Below, piece by piece: positions 40,701-61,035 of a DNA stretch of 64,000 bases (the first letter of the stretch is position 1; each line of letters begins with the position of its first letter). Below the pieces are notes generated by a model that was not told where the DNA came from, made no database searches, and saw nothing but the letters and a program-made list of their open reading frames with translations. Source of the stretch: Brachyhypopomus gauderio (taxonomy: Eukaryota > Chordata > Actinopteri > Gymnotiformes > Hypopomidae). The DNA lies in the NCBI RefSeq assembly GCF_052324685.1, contig NC_135212.1, positions 7,007,278-7,071,277 of the forward strand, written 5' to 3'. A program made the position numbers and the translations under genes.

Positions 40701-42081
40701 CTGACATTACAGGTGTGTCGCCGCCAACGTCCAAACAGACGAGACAGGACCTTCTAGGACATGTTATTATAGGTGCTTTCTCTCACTCTGAAATATTATA
40801 CAGTATTTGCATTGAATCACAGTGTTCTTGAACAAAACTATGCATGAATTGGCTGACAAGGGTAAATTAATTTAGATTCATTTAGTAACTGTGGCTTTCT
40901 GTTTAGTTGCTGTACTTTTCATATATTGTTCATAGGTACAAACAAACGCTGTCTGCAGGGAGGCAACTGGGTCTTGCCTCAGGATCAGAGGGGCCCATAA
41001 ATGAGCACTATTCAATTATTTTAATTCTATTATTTTTAATATAATCTTGGTTGTTTCAATAATATCAAAAATGATTTAGTATGTAGTGGAAAACCTCACA
41101 TTTTAGTCATATATATCTTATAAGGCCTTGACACATGTTCACACGGTTTTCTTTCTCACCCTTGTGTATAACTACGCATGTGAGCACTCTTTGTGTGAAA
41201 GATGCAGGCATTCATCATGACTGTAGCTTGCTTGTAGATAAGAACGTCCCGGGCACCCTCTGTATCCAAAATAATAAAACTCCCTGCTCGTTAGAGGGGC
41301 AGTGTAGCCTTGACCTGTTGAACCAGCAGAGGGAGGGATAGCACCCACCTCACCAGGCATGGACCGGACCAATGACACCTGACATCCAAAACTCTAGATT
41401 TATCTACTTTCCATTTTAATAGACTTTATATTATTTTGATATCTTACCCAAATGCTTCTGACTACTCTTGCTCACCACTAAGGTTCAAAATTTCAACGAC
41501 AACATACATTGTAATGCACATGGATATACAGTGTTGTACAGGTGGACATTTGATCTTTCATTTATTGTTCATAGTAGTAATTAAGGCTTTTGACTTTGCT
41601 CAGAACTGTTAAACAAATGAGCTCTGGTATTTGATAATGTAGTATGTACTGCTTTCTGCATATTGCCAGTGTGAGTCTGTCTTATATATCCGGTCTGTGG
41701 TCTAACAGAAGTGCCTGCAGTGGTGGTGGGAGTGGTGGGAATGGGTCATGTTCCTGGTATTGAGAAGAACTGGGACCAAGAGTTCAACATCCAGGACATC
41801 ATGAGGTGTGTTTTGTATTCTGTGAAAAATCACAGCACCATCTTGAGGAATTTCATATTGGTCATTTGCATATAACTACCTATCTCATGTTTTATGACGT
41901 GTCTTTCAGTGTGGCTCCACCCTCTCGCTTTGGCTGGGTGTTGCGGACTGTGCTGAAGGGGGCGGTGCTAACCGCTCTGGGATATGCCTGCTACCGTGCT
42001 GGAGGGGGTGTGGGGAGGGTCTTACTCTCTCTGCCCTCTGTCCAAACACTGCTGGAGAATTTGCGACCGGCCCCTGCTTGA
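36280..42081 (+). CDS. trabd: TRABD, TraB-domain protein (9 coding exons)
   Basis: Exons are 36280-36303, 37230-37287, 38063-38229, 39506-39646, 39840-39950, 40156-40295, 40423-40595, 41709-41805 and 41910-42081. All phases join and give 360 aa (human TRABD 376). The N-terminal 30 residues are acidic and variable. The TraB/PrgY domain then starts at LPDTVTRL, with the GTAHFSDSS motif (GxxH), VQPDVVVVELCQYRVSML with the conserved Glu, SAHITEQLGMAPGGEFREAF, KFHLGDRPIPVTFKRA and the second GMGHVPGIEKNW motif. A hydrophobic C-terminal segment (LKGAVLTALGYACYRAG) fits a membrane anchor. The cellular role of TRABD is poorly defined. The ATG lies in ACCATGG context and begins MDQGHKSE. Confidence 0.95.
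37750..38060 (+). repeat. CT-rich tract with about 124-bp duplication in trabd intron 2
   Basis: (TC)n runs plus two long imperfect copies of a segment containing TATGCACATCCCCCC, CATGCACTCTCCCT and CACTCTTTTTCTGTCCC, spaced about 124 bases. It directly precedes the exon 3 acceptor. Confidence 0.85.
38901..38960 (+). repeat. possible SINE/LINE 3'-tail fragment
   Basis: GTGGCTTTGGATAAGAGTGT followed by CTGGTAAATGCCCTAAATG resembles a 3' tail shared by several fish retroelements. This is remembered similarity only. Confidence 0.35.
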
Positions 42082-44954
42082 CCTTTTGACCCTCGCTAAC
42101 CAGGCGACGCGCTAAACACCAGTGGCCTTAAGTACAGGAGAACGTCAGGGAAAAGGGGGCGGAAATCGCCGATACGCTTGAGAACACAACCGGGTTTTGG
42201 GTGGCGGGCTTGAACCCGCCCCCTGTCTTGGGCCCGCCCCCTGTCTAGGACACACATCCCATCTCCCAGAGCTCTGTGTCCCTGCAGGCATGGAGCTGTA
42301 CTGCCAAAGAAGTCAGTACTTCTTTCCTCTGTTTCTGTTTTCCCATTTTCTTACAATTCAACAGCACATTCTCACCCCTTTAGTTCCTTTGCCTCTCTAT
42401 ATAATGACAACGTTGATGGATGAATAATAATAATAATAATGTTTGCTTTTGAAGTGATATGTTGACTACACGTCTTATCCTATGTAGCAGGAACAGAATA
42501 TGCAACATAGCTGGTTGTTTTTCTGATAATTAAAGACTTTTCTGTAATACTGAGTAACACGAGCCTGATAGTGCTGCAGTAAGCACAAAATGTCCTCCTT
42601 TTTACCATTAAGGTATTTAACATTTGTTAAGAATGAAAGAAGCATTACATGAATTAGAATTGTATTGCAAATTATTATATACTGTCATGGTAAATTTATG
42701 TAATAAGGTAATGGCATTTTGACAAGAGTGATTTTTTCATGTGTGTGCATGTGCGTGAGCCTATGTGTGTGTGTGAGAGATAGGGTGGGGTAGAGGGGGT
42801 TGTAGATGTCTCAAGAGTCTGCTGGCTGTTTGTGACCATGTCATATAACACCCACTTCCACTGGGTTTATCTGAACGCAGAAGAATGTGATCTGGAGGGG
42901 GAGTACAGGATTACTCATCTGTAACCTGAAAGAGTTCCTCAAATATTGTTCTCAGCCCACATCAGAGAAATCCCCTTTCCCCCTGTGCTCACTTTAGCTG
43001 ACCGGATCTTCTTGGAAAACTCCATGTTGCAGTGTTCATTGTTGTAGGGCCCCTAGGAGTGAACACGCAGATACTTAATTGTTTGAAAATGGCACCTGGA
43101 TGTGTGTGTATCATCCACTACTTAAAGGGGGAGGGGTCTGGACGGAGTGAGTAGGGTCTTTGTGTTTTCTGACCTCAGATGAGAACACAATATGTGTGTC
43201 ACTTGGCAAGTGCCTCACTTCATGTAACCAAGAAAAGTGCTAACAGATAAGACTGGTGAGATTGATTGGTTTGATCTCTCCATCTGATCGTATTATTAAT
43301 AAATGGGTATTATTTAATGGAGTCTTCTCATTTATACATGTATTCAGATCTCAGTTTCAGTTTTATTCACAGTCATTGTGAGTTCCTAAGTTTAAGTTTA
43401 GGCCTAGTGCTTTTTCACTCTGCTGCTGAGCATATGAAGCAAGGTGTGCCCCCCACCTGACGAAACAGCAGTACACTCCATCTTAAAATGTTTCCATCAT
43501 TATTGGATTCGCTAGAATCAAACACTTACTATTACAATGTCCCTTACAATTATGACTCAGTTGCTGTCCAGTGAATCAGCATAAATAAATTGACAGGCTG
43601 TATATTTCTCAAACTCCACCGTCATTATTTAATACACGCTCTTCTCCAGAGTAAAGAAACACGTTTGTCAGTAACACAGTGTGATCTCTGGGAGTCAAGT
43701 CATGGACTTTGGGATGCTAGTACCTTGCTCTACTGCTATACCCATTTATTAAATACCTTTTAACATGCACTTAATTTATTATGTGGACCTGTGTTATAAA
43801 CTTCCCAGGTCATGTAACCATGCTGGCATGAAGCATGCACACTGCAAGTCATGGTTAGAACCTGAAGCTTGTGTATGTTCCATCCAGGAGGTAGTCATTA
43901 TAGAGACACAGCAAAAGATTGTTGACAAACTTTGTGTCTGGTGCTGTTCTGGGACCTGATGGTCAAAGTCTTTTGCTGTTCTAGAACCTGATTATCACAG
44001 TCTTCTGCTGTTCTAGAACCTGATTATCACAGTCTTCTGCTGTTCTAAAACTTGATTATCAAAGTCTTCTACTGTTCTAGAATCTGTAGAAGTTGTTCTA
44101 CAACTTGATTATGAAAGTCTTCTGCTGTTCTAGAATCTGATTATCAAAGTCTTCTGCTATTCTAGAATCTGATTATCACAGTCTTTCTTTTCTACTGCTG
44201 CTTTTTAAATTCTGTGCTCATCTTGAGTGCGCTTTAAAACAGGCTTTTGTGTAACCTCAAAATCACCAGCAGTGTTGCATGATTTGCAATGGTTTTATAG
44301 AATTTTTATATTGTTTGAGCTAAATCTGTGCAATAATGACATCCTGTTTCTCGCTTTGGGAATAATTCTGAAGGGGAAAACTGCATTTTGAGCCGTAGGG
44401 TTGTTCCACCAGAGGCACGAAAGCCTTTGGTAATTCTGTTAAGAAGCGACTACATGGAAATTTGTTTGTAAAAAAATAGATAATTATGATATTTTATTTA
44501 GAGGAAAATGTACCACCCTTTTCATGATTTTCCCAACGAGATGCGAAAAATATCCATACTGCATTTTAATTTGATATTGGCCATATGAGGCACTGTGGGA
44601 CAGAGAGGTGATTGGTCGAAGATAGTTTGCGTTTTTGTAATTTTTATCAAGCCAAATAAAGATTATCATTCGCAATGCCATTTTAATATTGAGTCGTATT
44701 AAATACATCCAATCGTTGTCTGTTTTTGTCTTTTCAATCTCTCAAATTCGACATTGAAATTTTAGTAAACTTTGGTTCCGACGTGTGTTTTTAGGGGGAC
44801 CAAAAATAAAGGTGGACCGGAGATGGCCGTGTACGCCCATCAGGCAGCGAAACGCTTCAGTGTTGTTAGTTATGCAAGTCAGCAAAGTTCACTTGATGAG
44901 AGTTGTACATTTATTCCTTGGCTTGCTTTGAGATTTAGCTGAAGTCAATCGCGA
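42082..44954. other. trabd 3' UTR and trabd-selenoo intergenic region
   Basis: An ATTAAA at 42539-42544 may end trabd. A 32-bp repeat lies at 43970-44190. No other exon was recognised. The final 150 bases before the selenoo ATG are unremarkable. Confidence 0.4.
43970..44190 (+). repeat. 32-bp minisatellite, about 6-7 copies
   Basis: The unit is GTCTTCTGCTGTTCTAGAAC-CTGATTATCACA, with substitutions and one shorter copy near 44085. Confidence 0.85.
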
Positions 44955-49259
<4,305 letters not shown>

Positions 49260-49433
49260 GACCTTCAGGACAAGCCAACATCCAGTATAGAGGAAAGAGA
49301 GATTATCTTCTCTGTAGGCTGGCTGGCTGTCTGTGAAGGGCTTTGAGGTGCTACACTTCTGTCAACTAGTTTAGAAATCTGCAGAGTGATGGCTGGCGGT
49401 ACATGATAATGTGTGCAGCTGGTTACCTGTGTG

Positions 49434-49510
49434 CTCTGTGTTTGACTGGTGATACATGACGACTGGGACCATCATTCTTCAATAGAAAGGTCTTGGTCTG
49501 AAAGACAGAG
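49434..49510 (+). promoter_or_regulatory. candidate SECIS element in selenoo 3' UTR
   Basis: About 175 bases after the TAG, ATGA (49456-49459) and TGA (49499-49501) flank a 10-bp helix: GACTGGGACC (49461-49470) with GGTCTTGGTC (49489-49498), including G-U pairs. A lower helix pairs CTCTGTGTTT (49434-49443) with AAAGACAGAG (49501-49510) with one mismatch. The apical region is ATCATTCTTCAATAGAAA, preceded by CC. Mammalian SelO SECIS elements are known to use CC in place of AA. Spacing is not perfectly typical, so this is a candidate. Confidence 0.55.
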
Positions 49511-49540
49511 GCTGTAGCACATTATAAACTTGTGTGTGTG

Positions 49541-49542
<2 letters not shown>

Positions 49543-49609
<67 letters not shown>

Positions 49610-49619
49610 AAGAGAGAGA
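49543..49619 (+). repeat. (GA)n microsatellite in selenoo 3' UTR
   Basis: About 60 bases of GA, then GAGCGAGCGAGCAAGAGAGAG, just after the SECIS candidate. Confidence 0.95.
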
Positions 49620-49679
49620 CTTAATGCACAAATTAGTGAATGGGAGTTTTTTGTAAACAAATGTAAACACCAAAGAAAT

Positions 49680-49685
49680 AATAAA
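49680..49685 (+). terminator. candidate selenoo polyadenylation signal
   Basis: AATAAA about 420 bases after the TAG stop and downstream of the SECIS candidate, as needed for a functional selenoprotein mRNA. Confidence 0.55.
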
Positions 49686-50188
49686 ATAATCTGCCCTTGA
49701 CTGCGTTTCTTATTATATTCTACAATTGTACACAATAGTTTTGTGCATCTTGCAATGTAACACCACGATAAAGCACTTTATTGATAAGTAGATGGATTTA
49801 TAATAAATATTCCCGTTCTCGGCTTCGTAACAAAAATCTACGAAATGTGTTGAGCGAGGGGAATCTCTCCCATTCGACTTGGTAAAGGAATGTACTGTTT
49901 CTCGGAGCGCGTATTTGGCAGCATGTTCCCACACGCCTGTGTGCCGGTACAGGACACGAACACACGGGCTCGGCTCGCCTCCTCTCGTCTAAGGGGAGGA
50001 CGTGATTCCGCTCACACGGTTTCTCCTTTTCCCTCAGCTGCGTGACGTGACACTAGAGGAGCCGAACCGGGCTGATTAGTGCTCACGGCGCAGCCGTGTC
50101 CCAGCTCAGGTGAACTCGGCTCGAAGGTGTGTGTGAATCCTCGATACCGCAGCCGCCTGCAACAAGGCCAATCTGGGGGGAAGAAACG
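49686..50188. other. selenoo-mapk12 intergenic region and mapk12 5' UTR
   Basis: Only about 500 bases separate the selenoo polyadenylation signal from the mapk12 ATG. The interval 49960-50160 is CG-rich (CTCGGCTCGCCTCC, CGGCGCAGCCGTG) and is the likely mapk12 promoter and 5' UTR. No exon of TUBGCP6 or HDAC10 is present. Confidence 0.5.
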
Positions 50189-53672
<3,484 letters not shown>

Positions 53673-54270
53673 GTTGGAGTGGTTCCTCATTCAACACTCT
53701 GGCAGCTCGAACCACACAGCTTCCTCTGCCCCTCCTGCGTGTCCTTGTGTTCTTGCTGTATGTGTAAGTGTAAGGAGTGTGTAGGTACTGCACGTGTTCT
53801 TGATGTATGTCTACAGAGTGTGTACTGTGCGTGTTTTTACTGTACGTATATGTGTACAGAGTGTGTAATGTATGTGTGTGTCCAATGTCTGCACTGTGTA
53901 TTGTATTGTGGTCATTTAATGTTCTCTATAGTTCTGCTGTAGTCTTAGATGAACATGATACGTGTCAATCTTGCTAGGTGCCTTTTGTGCCCAAGTGATT
54001 ATTGTGAACTTGGGCATCTTGGTGTCATGGTGTTGGAGGTGTCATGGTGTTGCCTGTCTGTCTCAGAACAGCTGTGGCCCTGGAGTCGAGCACAGCGCTA
54101 ACACACTGTTGCATCCAGTCAGATGTTGACTGTGTCTTTTGGTGTATGTCCTAATGGGCATCCATTTGCTGCACGTAGTCTACAACAGTTTAAGATGCGT
54201 TTATCAGTGCCTTGGCTCTAAAAGCTCATTTCTGCCATATTTCTAATAAACAGTTTGGTTTATTAGGAAA
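53673..54270 (+). other. mapk12 3' UTR
   Basis: Runs from the KETAL stop codon to the AATAAA at 54245-54250. It contains degenerate TGTGTACTG/TGTGTAATG repeats around 53770-53900. Confidence 0.6.
54245..54250 (+). terminator. mapk12 polyadenylation signal
   Basis: AATAAA 0.57 kb after the terminal exon's TGA. Confidence 0.55.
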
Positions 54271-55654
54271 TTAAATTGTGTGAGTTTTTTGCTTTGGATT
54301 TGAACACTAATTTAAGTTTCAATATTGCTATTCACTTGCCGAGAAACATTAGACATATTAAATGGGTTAAATCCAACTCCAAATGAGTAACCACAAAAGA
54401 TTTATCAGAATAAGAATAAATTAAAAAGTTTAAATGTTATTTCAGAGCTACATAAACCAATTAATGACCAGTTAATTCATGATATTTATCCGAACCCAGG
54501 TGTTTGTAATGAACTGTAGTACTTGTAGTCTTATCTAAAATAGAACGCTGTCTTTCCATCAGTCTGTGTGCTGCGTGTGGAGAGCCATTTGATGGCCAGC
54601 AGAGGGCAGCACATGCGCAAGTACGTTATTTAGAAACCGAACTCTGCCCCAGAGTGTAAGTAACTGTGATTGAACAACAGAACCATAAAGGATGTGGCTG
54701 TTGCATATTTCCTGCTGAAATACATTAGTTTTAAATTTGGTAATCGTCAAACTGTTTTCAGCACCCACTTGTATGAGAGACGTTCAGTGATTCTGCTTAA
54801 TGAGCAGAGTGACTGCGTTACAGCTGCAGGGTTAGGAAGGTTGAATAACAACAAATCCCCTCTCCCCCCATGTTCTTTTCCATTTAGCCCTGGTTGAGAG
54901 ATTTGTGCGGTGCATGTCGGGGTTGGCTGTCCAGAGGAACACACTGTAAGGGGAGTTTGATTAGTCATCCAGCTCTCGGCCCCTCTGCCAGATGTTTTGA
55001 CAGAGGGGAAACGGTCTGAGGCAGCGGGCAGCTGTCCCAGCTCTCCGGCATTCTGCTCTCCTCACACAGCTGCCAGCCGGGCTACATGTTGAATCCAGCA
55101 GGCCCGTGTCTCTCCCTGGGGTCTCTGAATGTGCAGACCGGCTCCAGGAACTGCTCTGTTCTCTCAGCCATGGTGTGACACTAAGTAGGTTACAGATGAC
55201 TATTTTTAACACCAGAGAGGGAATCCGACTAGAGCACCAGCTGATTAATCTGCCAGTTAAGTTTTCAGAATTTGCTTCATGCTCATTTCAGGGTGGGTGT
55301 TGATTAAATCACTCCCCAAATGTCTATTTTTCTGACTAATTCTATTAGAATCCCAGGGGGCTTCCTATTCATGTTTCATAGGATCCTACACAAAAGATTG
55401 TTTGGTGTAAGAGATTCATAGCAAATGTAGTTGTGTTTAACTTTTGTTTGCATTTCTTTTTAACCTCCATTTAGGAAGGACGTCTCTTAAGATTAAAAAC
55501 TTTTTCAAGGGAAACCTGGCCAACATTGGAAAAAAATTTTCTAGTTACAAGAATAAGGTTGTCAGACATGATGATGCAAATACATTAAATTCAAAACAAA
55601 CCAAAAACAGGGCCGAATCGCAGGAGAAAAACAGACCAAGCATACAGAAAAAGC

Positions 55655-55828
55655 ATACATTGACTCATTAGCACAGACAATTCATACATACGACTCATTA
55701 GCACCGAGAATGCATGCATATGACTCATTAGCACAGAGAATGCATGCATATGACTCATTAGCACAGAGAATGCATGCATATGACTCATTAGCACAGAGAA
55801 TGCATGCATATGATTCATTAGCACAGTC
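55655..55828 (+). repeat. 30-bp minisatellite, about 6 copies
   Basis: The unit is ATGACTCATTAGCACAGAGA-ATGCATGCAT. Each copy contains TGACTCA, the AP-1 consensus, and an ATGCAT palindrome. Confidence 0.9.
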
Positions 55829-56514
55829 ACTGCTCTGCTCTACTATGTGTGTTGCTCCTGGCTACACACATGGCCTCGTGCCTGCTGTGTGTGTTTCATT
55901 GCTGGATAAATGGGACTCCTGACGCATGGCTTCACTGAGGAGACTCCTGTCTGATGTGCCCTTTTCCTGAGTCGCGCTGTACAAGTCTGTGTTGGGTAGC
56001 AGTAAGTAAAAGTTTATTTCTGGAGTACTTTTCCAAGACCGAGCTACAAAGTGCCTTACAAAAACAATACTCAGAAGATGTTGAGAATTGGGCTTCAAGA
56101 TGGTGCCTGAATATCTCAGGTGTTTTTTATACCTGTGATATCAAGTGTATATGCCACCCCTTATGAAATAGACATGTAAAATTATGAACATCTCTAAGCT
56201 TGGAAGAGTGTATTCATATTTTGTTTTAGCAGTTCACTCCTGCTGAAGAAATTGGGCTTTTTTTTTTACTAATTATGAAACCCAATCATGCATAGCAGAC
56301 CACATTTTGTGTGTGTTAGACCAGTGATTCCACACTGCAATCCAGCAGCCAGACGACGATCAGTGCAGAATGAGACTGTTTCTGCCATGTGGTTAGGCAG
56401 TTATCTCAAATAAAATCATTTTATGACTGCAATAATTTTGGCCATTTGAATTGGAATAGGAATTTGACTTTGGGATGAATTCATTATTTTTTGCTATAAA
56501 CCATCTTCACTTAA

Positions 56515-56800
56515 CTGAGATTACCATTAGCTCTTTATTACACTGGAATTGTATTAATGTCACAATTACCATTAGCCCTTTATTACACTGGAGTTGTATT
56601 AATGTCACAATTACCATTAGCCCTTTATTACACTGGAGTTGTATTAATGTCACAATTACCATTAGCCCTTTATTACACTGGAGTTGTATTAATGTCACAA
56701 TTACCATTAGCCCTTTATTACACTGGAGTTGTATTAATGTCACAATTACCATTAGCCCTTTATTACACTGGAGTTGTATTAATGTCACAATGACTGCAGT
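56515..56800 (+). repeat. 45-bp minisatellite, 6 copies
   Basis: The unit starts AATTACCATTAGCCCTTTAT and continues TACACTGGAGTTGTATTAATGTCAC. Copies 2-6 are identical, and the first has CTC for CCC and GGAATTG for GGAGTTG. The unit length keeps frames open on both strands by chance. Confidence 0.93.
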
Positions 56801-59800
56801 TCTGTGTTTTCTGGGTTGTTTTACAGGGCAGCTGCTTTTCCCCCGGTGTCGTCTGCTTATGGCACTGGAGTCTTGATCTTGAAGTGCCAGTTGTGGTGTG
56901 AAAATCTGCACTTTGCATAATTCACATAATGATGAATTATGTTCTGTGGAGACGCAGACTGGCAACAAAGATAAAACATCCTTTTAAAATAATCTTCAGA
57001 TGGAGATTATTTGGTAAACAGGAAACTGCTGAATTAAACTTCTCAACAACTTAGTTTTTTGCTGTAAATATGGAACATGTGTGTTATAAATGTGCTTTGT
57101 GTTTTTTTCCCCAAGTCTGCACTGAAGTGTTCCTTCTACCTCTTGTTTTGGATCAGAACCCTGTGAAGTGGCCTCACTTCTTCTCTCCTTCAGAGGCACA
57201 GAGACCCGTTTAAAGAGCCTTTGTTCTGTGCGCAGTGGCCTGACTCAGCACATGGCTATAGAGGATTTAACACGGGCTCACATGTTCCTGGTAAAGGCCC
57301 CAGTGTGGCTCACCGACCCGGGATGCTTCCTAGACTCGGTGGGAGCTGTGGATGGGGAAGAAGGACCCTGACTGCCCGACCACAGACGGCTCCTCTCTAG
57401 GGTTGAGTTGGACCATGTGAGGAGGATCACTTTATGCACCATGGTTGGAAAAAATAAATGTACCTCAAAAAGTTAGACATGTTTTTAAAAAATGCTTCAT
57501 ATTAGTTCCATGCAAGATTGGTTGACTGGTCACTATGAATTTCTTGCTAACTGATGAGGAAACAATTAGAAACACATTATTTTTCATACTGTAGAGCAAA
57601 GTTTCTTTATCATTCACACAAAAATCTTTTATGTCTCATCTTTTATATCTAGATTTATTGTATGAATATTTATGTAATCATTCAAAATTATATGCGTTTA
57701 TAATGTGTTTATAAGTGTTTCCATCTGCAATGATCCCAGAAGCTGTAAGGTGGGTTAGGTTTGTGCAAAGTCAGCTGCTCCGTGTTGACAGTCGAGGGCA
57801 GGTCAAGAATCTAGTCCCACAGAATTAGGATCTCTGAGCTGGCCATACCTGACCACAGCCATTTCAGTCTCCACTCTGCCGGTGAGCGAGCAAGTGTGAA
57901 TGTTTAGAGTGTTTGCGAAACATAAAACATTGGAGCCTCAGAAGAATTTTCCTGGCTAACGTTATCATTTGGTTTCATGAACAGAATGTTCTAGATGGAA
58001 GTGGTGTAACAGGAGCGTAGCGGCAGCCCACTCCTCGTGACTGGTTCGGAGCGCTCTTACATTTCTTAGCAGTTCTCCAGGAAAATGTGGTCACTTCATA
58101 GTCTACAGTCTGTACCGCATGTAAATAAAACCATACCGGAATTCATTTAAAAAAATGTAAATATATATATATATATATATTTTTTTTTTTCATGAAAAGA
58201 AAACAACAACAATGATGAAATAGCTATCCGATCTAAACAGATTTCGTATCAGATTAACACACATTAAAATAAAGTTCAGTGAATGCCACGTGACGATACC
58301 ATGTAGTAGCAAATGCATGTAACCCACTTAAGGTTGAGGTGTGCAGGGATGAAGGCCCAGTGGATCCAGCTCTGGCCCGTTACTCTACACGCGGTGCCGA
58401 AACACCAGCCGCACCAAACCAAGGGAGCAAAGACGCTGTGGAGAAACAGTATGTGTTATCAAACAGAAAAACGATATCAAACTATTCATAAATCATTCAA
58501 CATCTGTTTTATCATTTCAACATTTCTCTTTGTTATATCATCCCAAAGCCAAAATATGCAGAAGAAGGACTGTTTATGTAGCAGTTAGTGCTGCACTGAG
58601 CGCGTGATGGGGAGCAGTAGTTCAAAGGGAGGTTTGTTTATTTGATGTGAGACCTTCTCTCTCCGTTTGTCCAGCTCACAGTTATATAACCGGAACCCGT
58701 CACACTTACATAACATTCTTCTCCGAATTCGAGGGCTCAAGGTGAATCAGAATTTTATGGGAACAAGGTGCCTGGAGACCCCGGGGTCTGGTTCTCTACC
58801 GTGTATTATCTCTGCAGCCGGTCCGTGCGGGCAGCGGGGCCATATGGCTGGAATGCAGAGCAGGTGAAAGGGCGTCATGAATCACAGTGACCGCTCCTCT
58901 CCTCCAGGCCCGGATCACCAGCGCTTACGGCCAAGCTTAGGTGTAAAGCACTCCACTCAGCTGGATTCAAGCCTAATAATAATAACAATAATAAAACATT
59001 TGGTTTGATTGGAAACAATCAAGAGCTAAATAATAAACACATTTTGTTTACTAGTGTTTTCTAAATGACACATTAGGGTCAATAGACTTTCCTCTCAGGG
59101 TTAGTAAACCAGCTTCCACCTATCTTGGCCTACAAAGCCTACAATCAAGTACATGTGGAAGAGAGGAAGGTCATGGCAGATTATCGCTTGATTCACTCGA
59201 TATACAACATTTAAAAGCTTTAGACAACTGGAACAATTTATGATGAGTTAATTTACAAAGCATTTTTTTATCAAAAGGTTTTCTTTGGCAACAAAAACAC
59301 GCACTAGGCCGACCGACACATTTACAGCCAGCTGGGCTATTGACCTCGTCCCAACCGCAACAAAAGCACTTTTTTGTGGGAATACTTAAAGAAAAGAAGA
59401 CCCTGGTTCAATTGTCCTCGGTCTATACAAAGCAGCCTGCCATATGTCTACACTTAAGCTCCGCCCACTCCGGGCTCAGGACGCCTCCGCGCTCTCGAGG
59501 ATCGAATTTCACATCGCCTGCTGCATCACTGAATTCCACTTCATTCTGAGATTGCGATATTCGGGCCAGTATCGAGGGTCTCTTCTGCCGAGGATTTACT
59601 CATGTGCCTCAAGAGAATTTTAATGCAAAGTCTAATAATATGACAGACCAGTCATTGGCTGTATCCTTTTACGGAGCGTAGACTGGGAGCTGGTAGGGGA
59701 GACGCATATTAACCCCCGACCATCGTCTCCTGACAAACGCGCAAAGAGCCTTACACGTTTGTTTATTTTTTTGTCGACGTGTGCGGCGCATTTTTGTCCA

Positions 59801-59934
59801 AAGCAACTGGCTTCTGAGCGGGATGTAACGGACCGGTCGCTTTTCTGTGCCTAACCTGCAAATCAATTTATTTGGAGTACAATATAATCCACTTTAGTTC
59901 ATTCATTCGGCGTGTTGAGCAAGCGTTTGTGATC

Positions 59935-60003
59935 ATGGAGAGTGTGGAGAGGGAGTGTGGAGCTCTGGGCGGATTATTCCAGGCAATCGTCAATGATATG
60001 AAG
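59935..60003 (+). CDS. mtss2: first coding exon of an MTSS1/MTSS2-type I-BAR protein
   Basis: The 23 codons from this ATG read MESVERECGALGGLFQAIVN then DMK, followed directly by a GT donor at 60004. This is the N-terminus of the IMD/I-BAR domain of metastasis suppressor 1 (MTSS1) and MTSS2 (MTSS1L). ECGALGGLFQAI is nearer MTSS2 than MTSS1, where SALGGLFQTI is found. The split after DMK matches the family. I-BAR proteins bind PI(4,5)P2 membranes and actin to shape protrusions. The next exon (WEDF region) must lie beyond the window, since nothing matching was seen by 64000. Confidence 0.8.
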
Positions 60004-61035
60004 GTACCAGATAACGTTCATATGATACACGGCAGCTTGCTGTGCAAGCGTGGATGCGTTTTACTGCCTTTGTTTTCATTTGGGTCCAGCTGCCTTGAGC
60101 CATTGATGGTGTGATTAATGATAACGGGGCGCCGGGTGGAGGCAGGCGCTTTGTTGTGAACAGAAAATCGAACAATCTCACAAGAGAAGATCTGTAATGT
60201 CCTCAGAATGCTTCACTTCTAGACGTATGTTTCACTGGTACCGTGGGCAGCGTGCCACCGCCCTCCTGGACAGGGTGTAAACAGAGACCCAGTACTGATG
60301 ATAGCCACGCGCCTGACAGCGACTCTTATGCAGTTACTCACTGCTTTGAACAAAATCAGATATTAATTTCACTTAAACCAAGTGCGAAAAACATCGTCTA
60401 ATTATTTTTTAAGTGGTGACGGAAGCGAACGACCGTTATTACTCGAGGTGATTAAGAGCGTTGTCCAGTCTTGCACGTGAGAAATCGATACGCATTAGAG
60501 AGCATCATCCTCTGCTATGCTTAATATCAACATACGCTTTTAGCTATTCGCTTTCTACCTAAAGGACAGGTGTGACATTCTTGATACAGTAATAGGATGC
60601 TGTCATACACCCCTGTGGGTTTGTGATTAAAGTTGCTCCTCCAGCAGTGGTAAGATAAAAATAATATGGATAGAAATCATTATGTGTTTTATATTACTGC
60701 CCATTAGTTATATTTAGAACAGTTATAGACAGACTGAACCACTATTGTGTCATTAGTTAAATGTGTGGTAAGAGGGTGATTGGATTAGGGGTCAGAGATT
60801 ATTGAGTACCAGGTTAATTTACTGTTTCACATTCATGCTAGGAGAATAGTACTGGGGGGAAACTCCTACCTCACCGCCAGACCGTGCCTGGCATGCTTAT
60901 TGACATTGAGACATATTCTGCATTTGTATAGAAACAAGGTGGGAACATTTAAAAAAGTATTATTTTTACACATCAGGCAGCACTGTGGTGAAAGTACAGT
61001 GCTACATGTAAAGATGCTTGTAAGTGTGAAATTTT
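60004..61035 (+). other. MTSS intron 1, proximal part
   Basis: No repeat array or exon seen. Confidence 0.4.

Larger units (their letters stand above)
54271..59934. other. mapk12-MTSS intergenic region
   Basis: No gene was recognised over 5.6 kb. It contains two tandem arrays (55650-55830 and 56515-56800) and a (TA)n-T(n) run at about 58158-58190. ORFs at 57168-57371 and 58313-58588 have no recognisable similarity. The last 400 bases hold the likely MTSS 5' UTR or promoter. Confidence 0.4.

Noticed and set aside
49403-49453. Alternative SECIS using ATGA at 49403
   Set aside because: The sequence between this ATGA and the next TGA does not form a good helix. The ATGA at 49456 gives a 10-bp helix.
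49260-50188. TUBGCP6 or HDAC10 between selenoo and mapk12
   Set aside because: Only about 0.9 kb of UTR, microsatellite and promoter-like sequence is present.
57168-57371. 67-aa ORF and the ORF at 58313-58588 as genes
   Set aside because: No recognisable family, no supporting splice sites, ordinary chance length.
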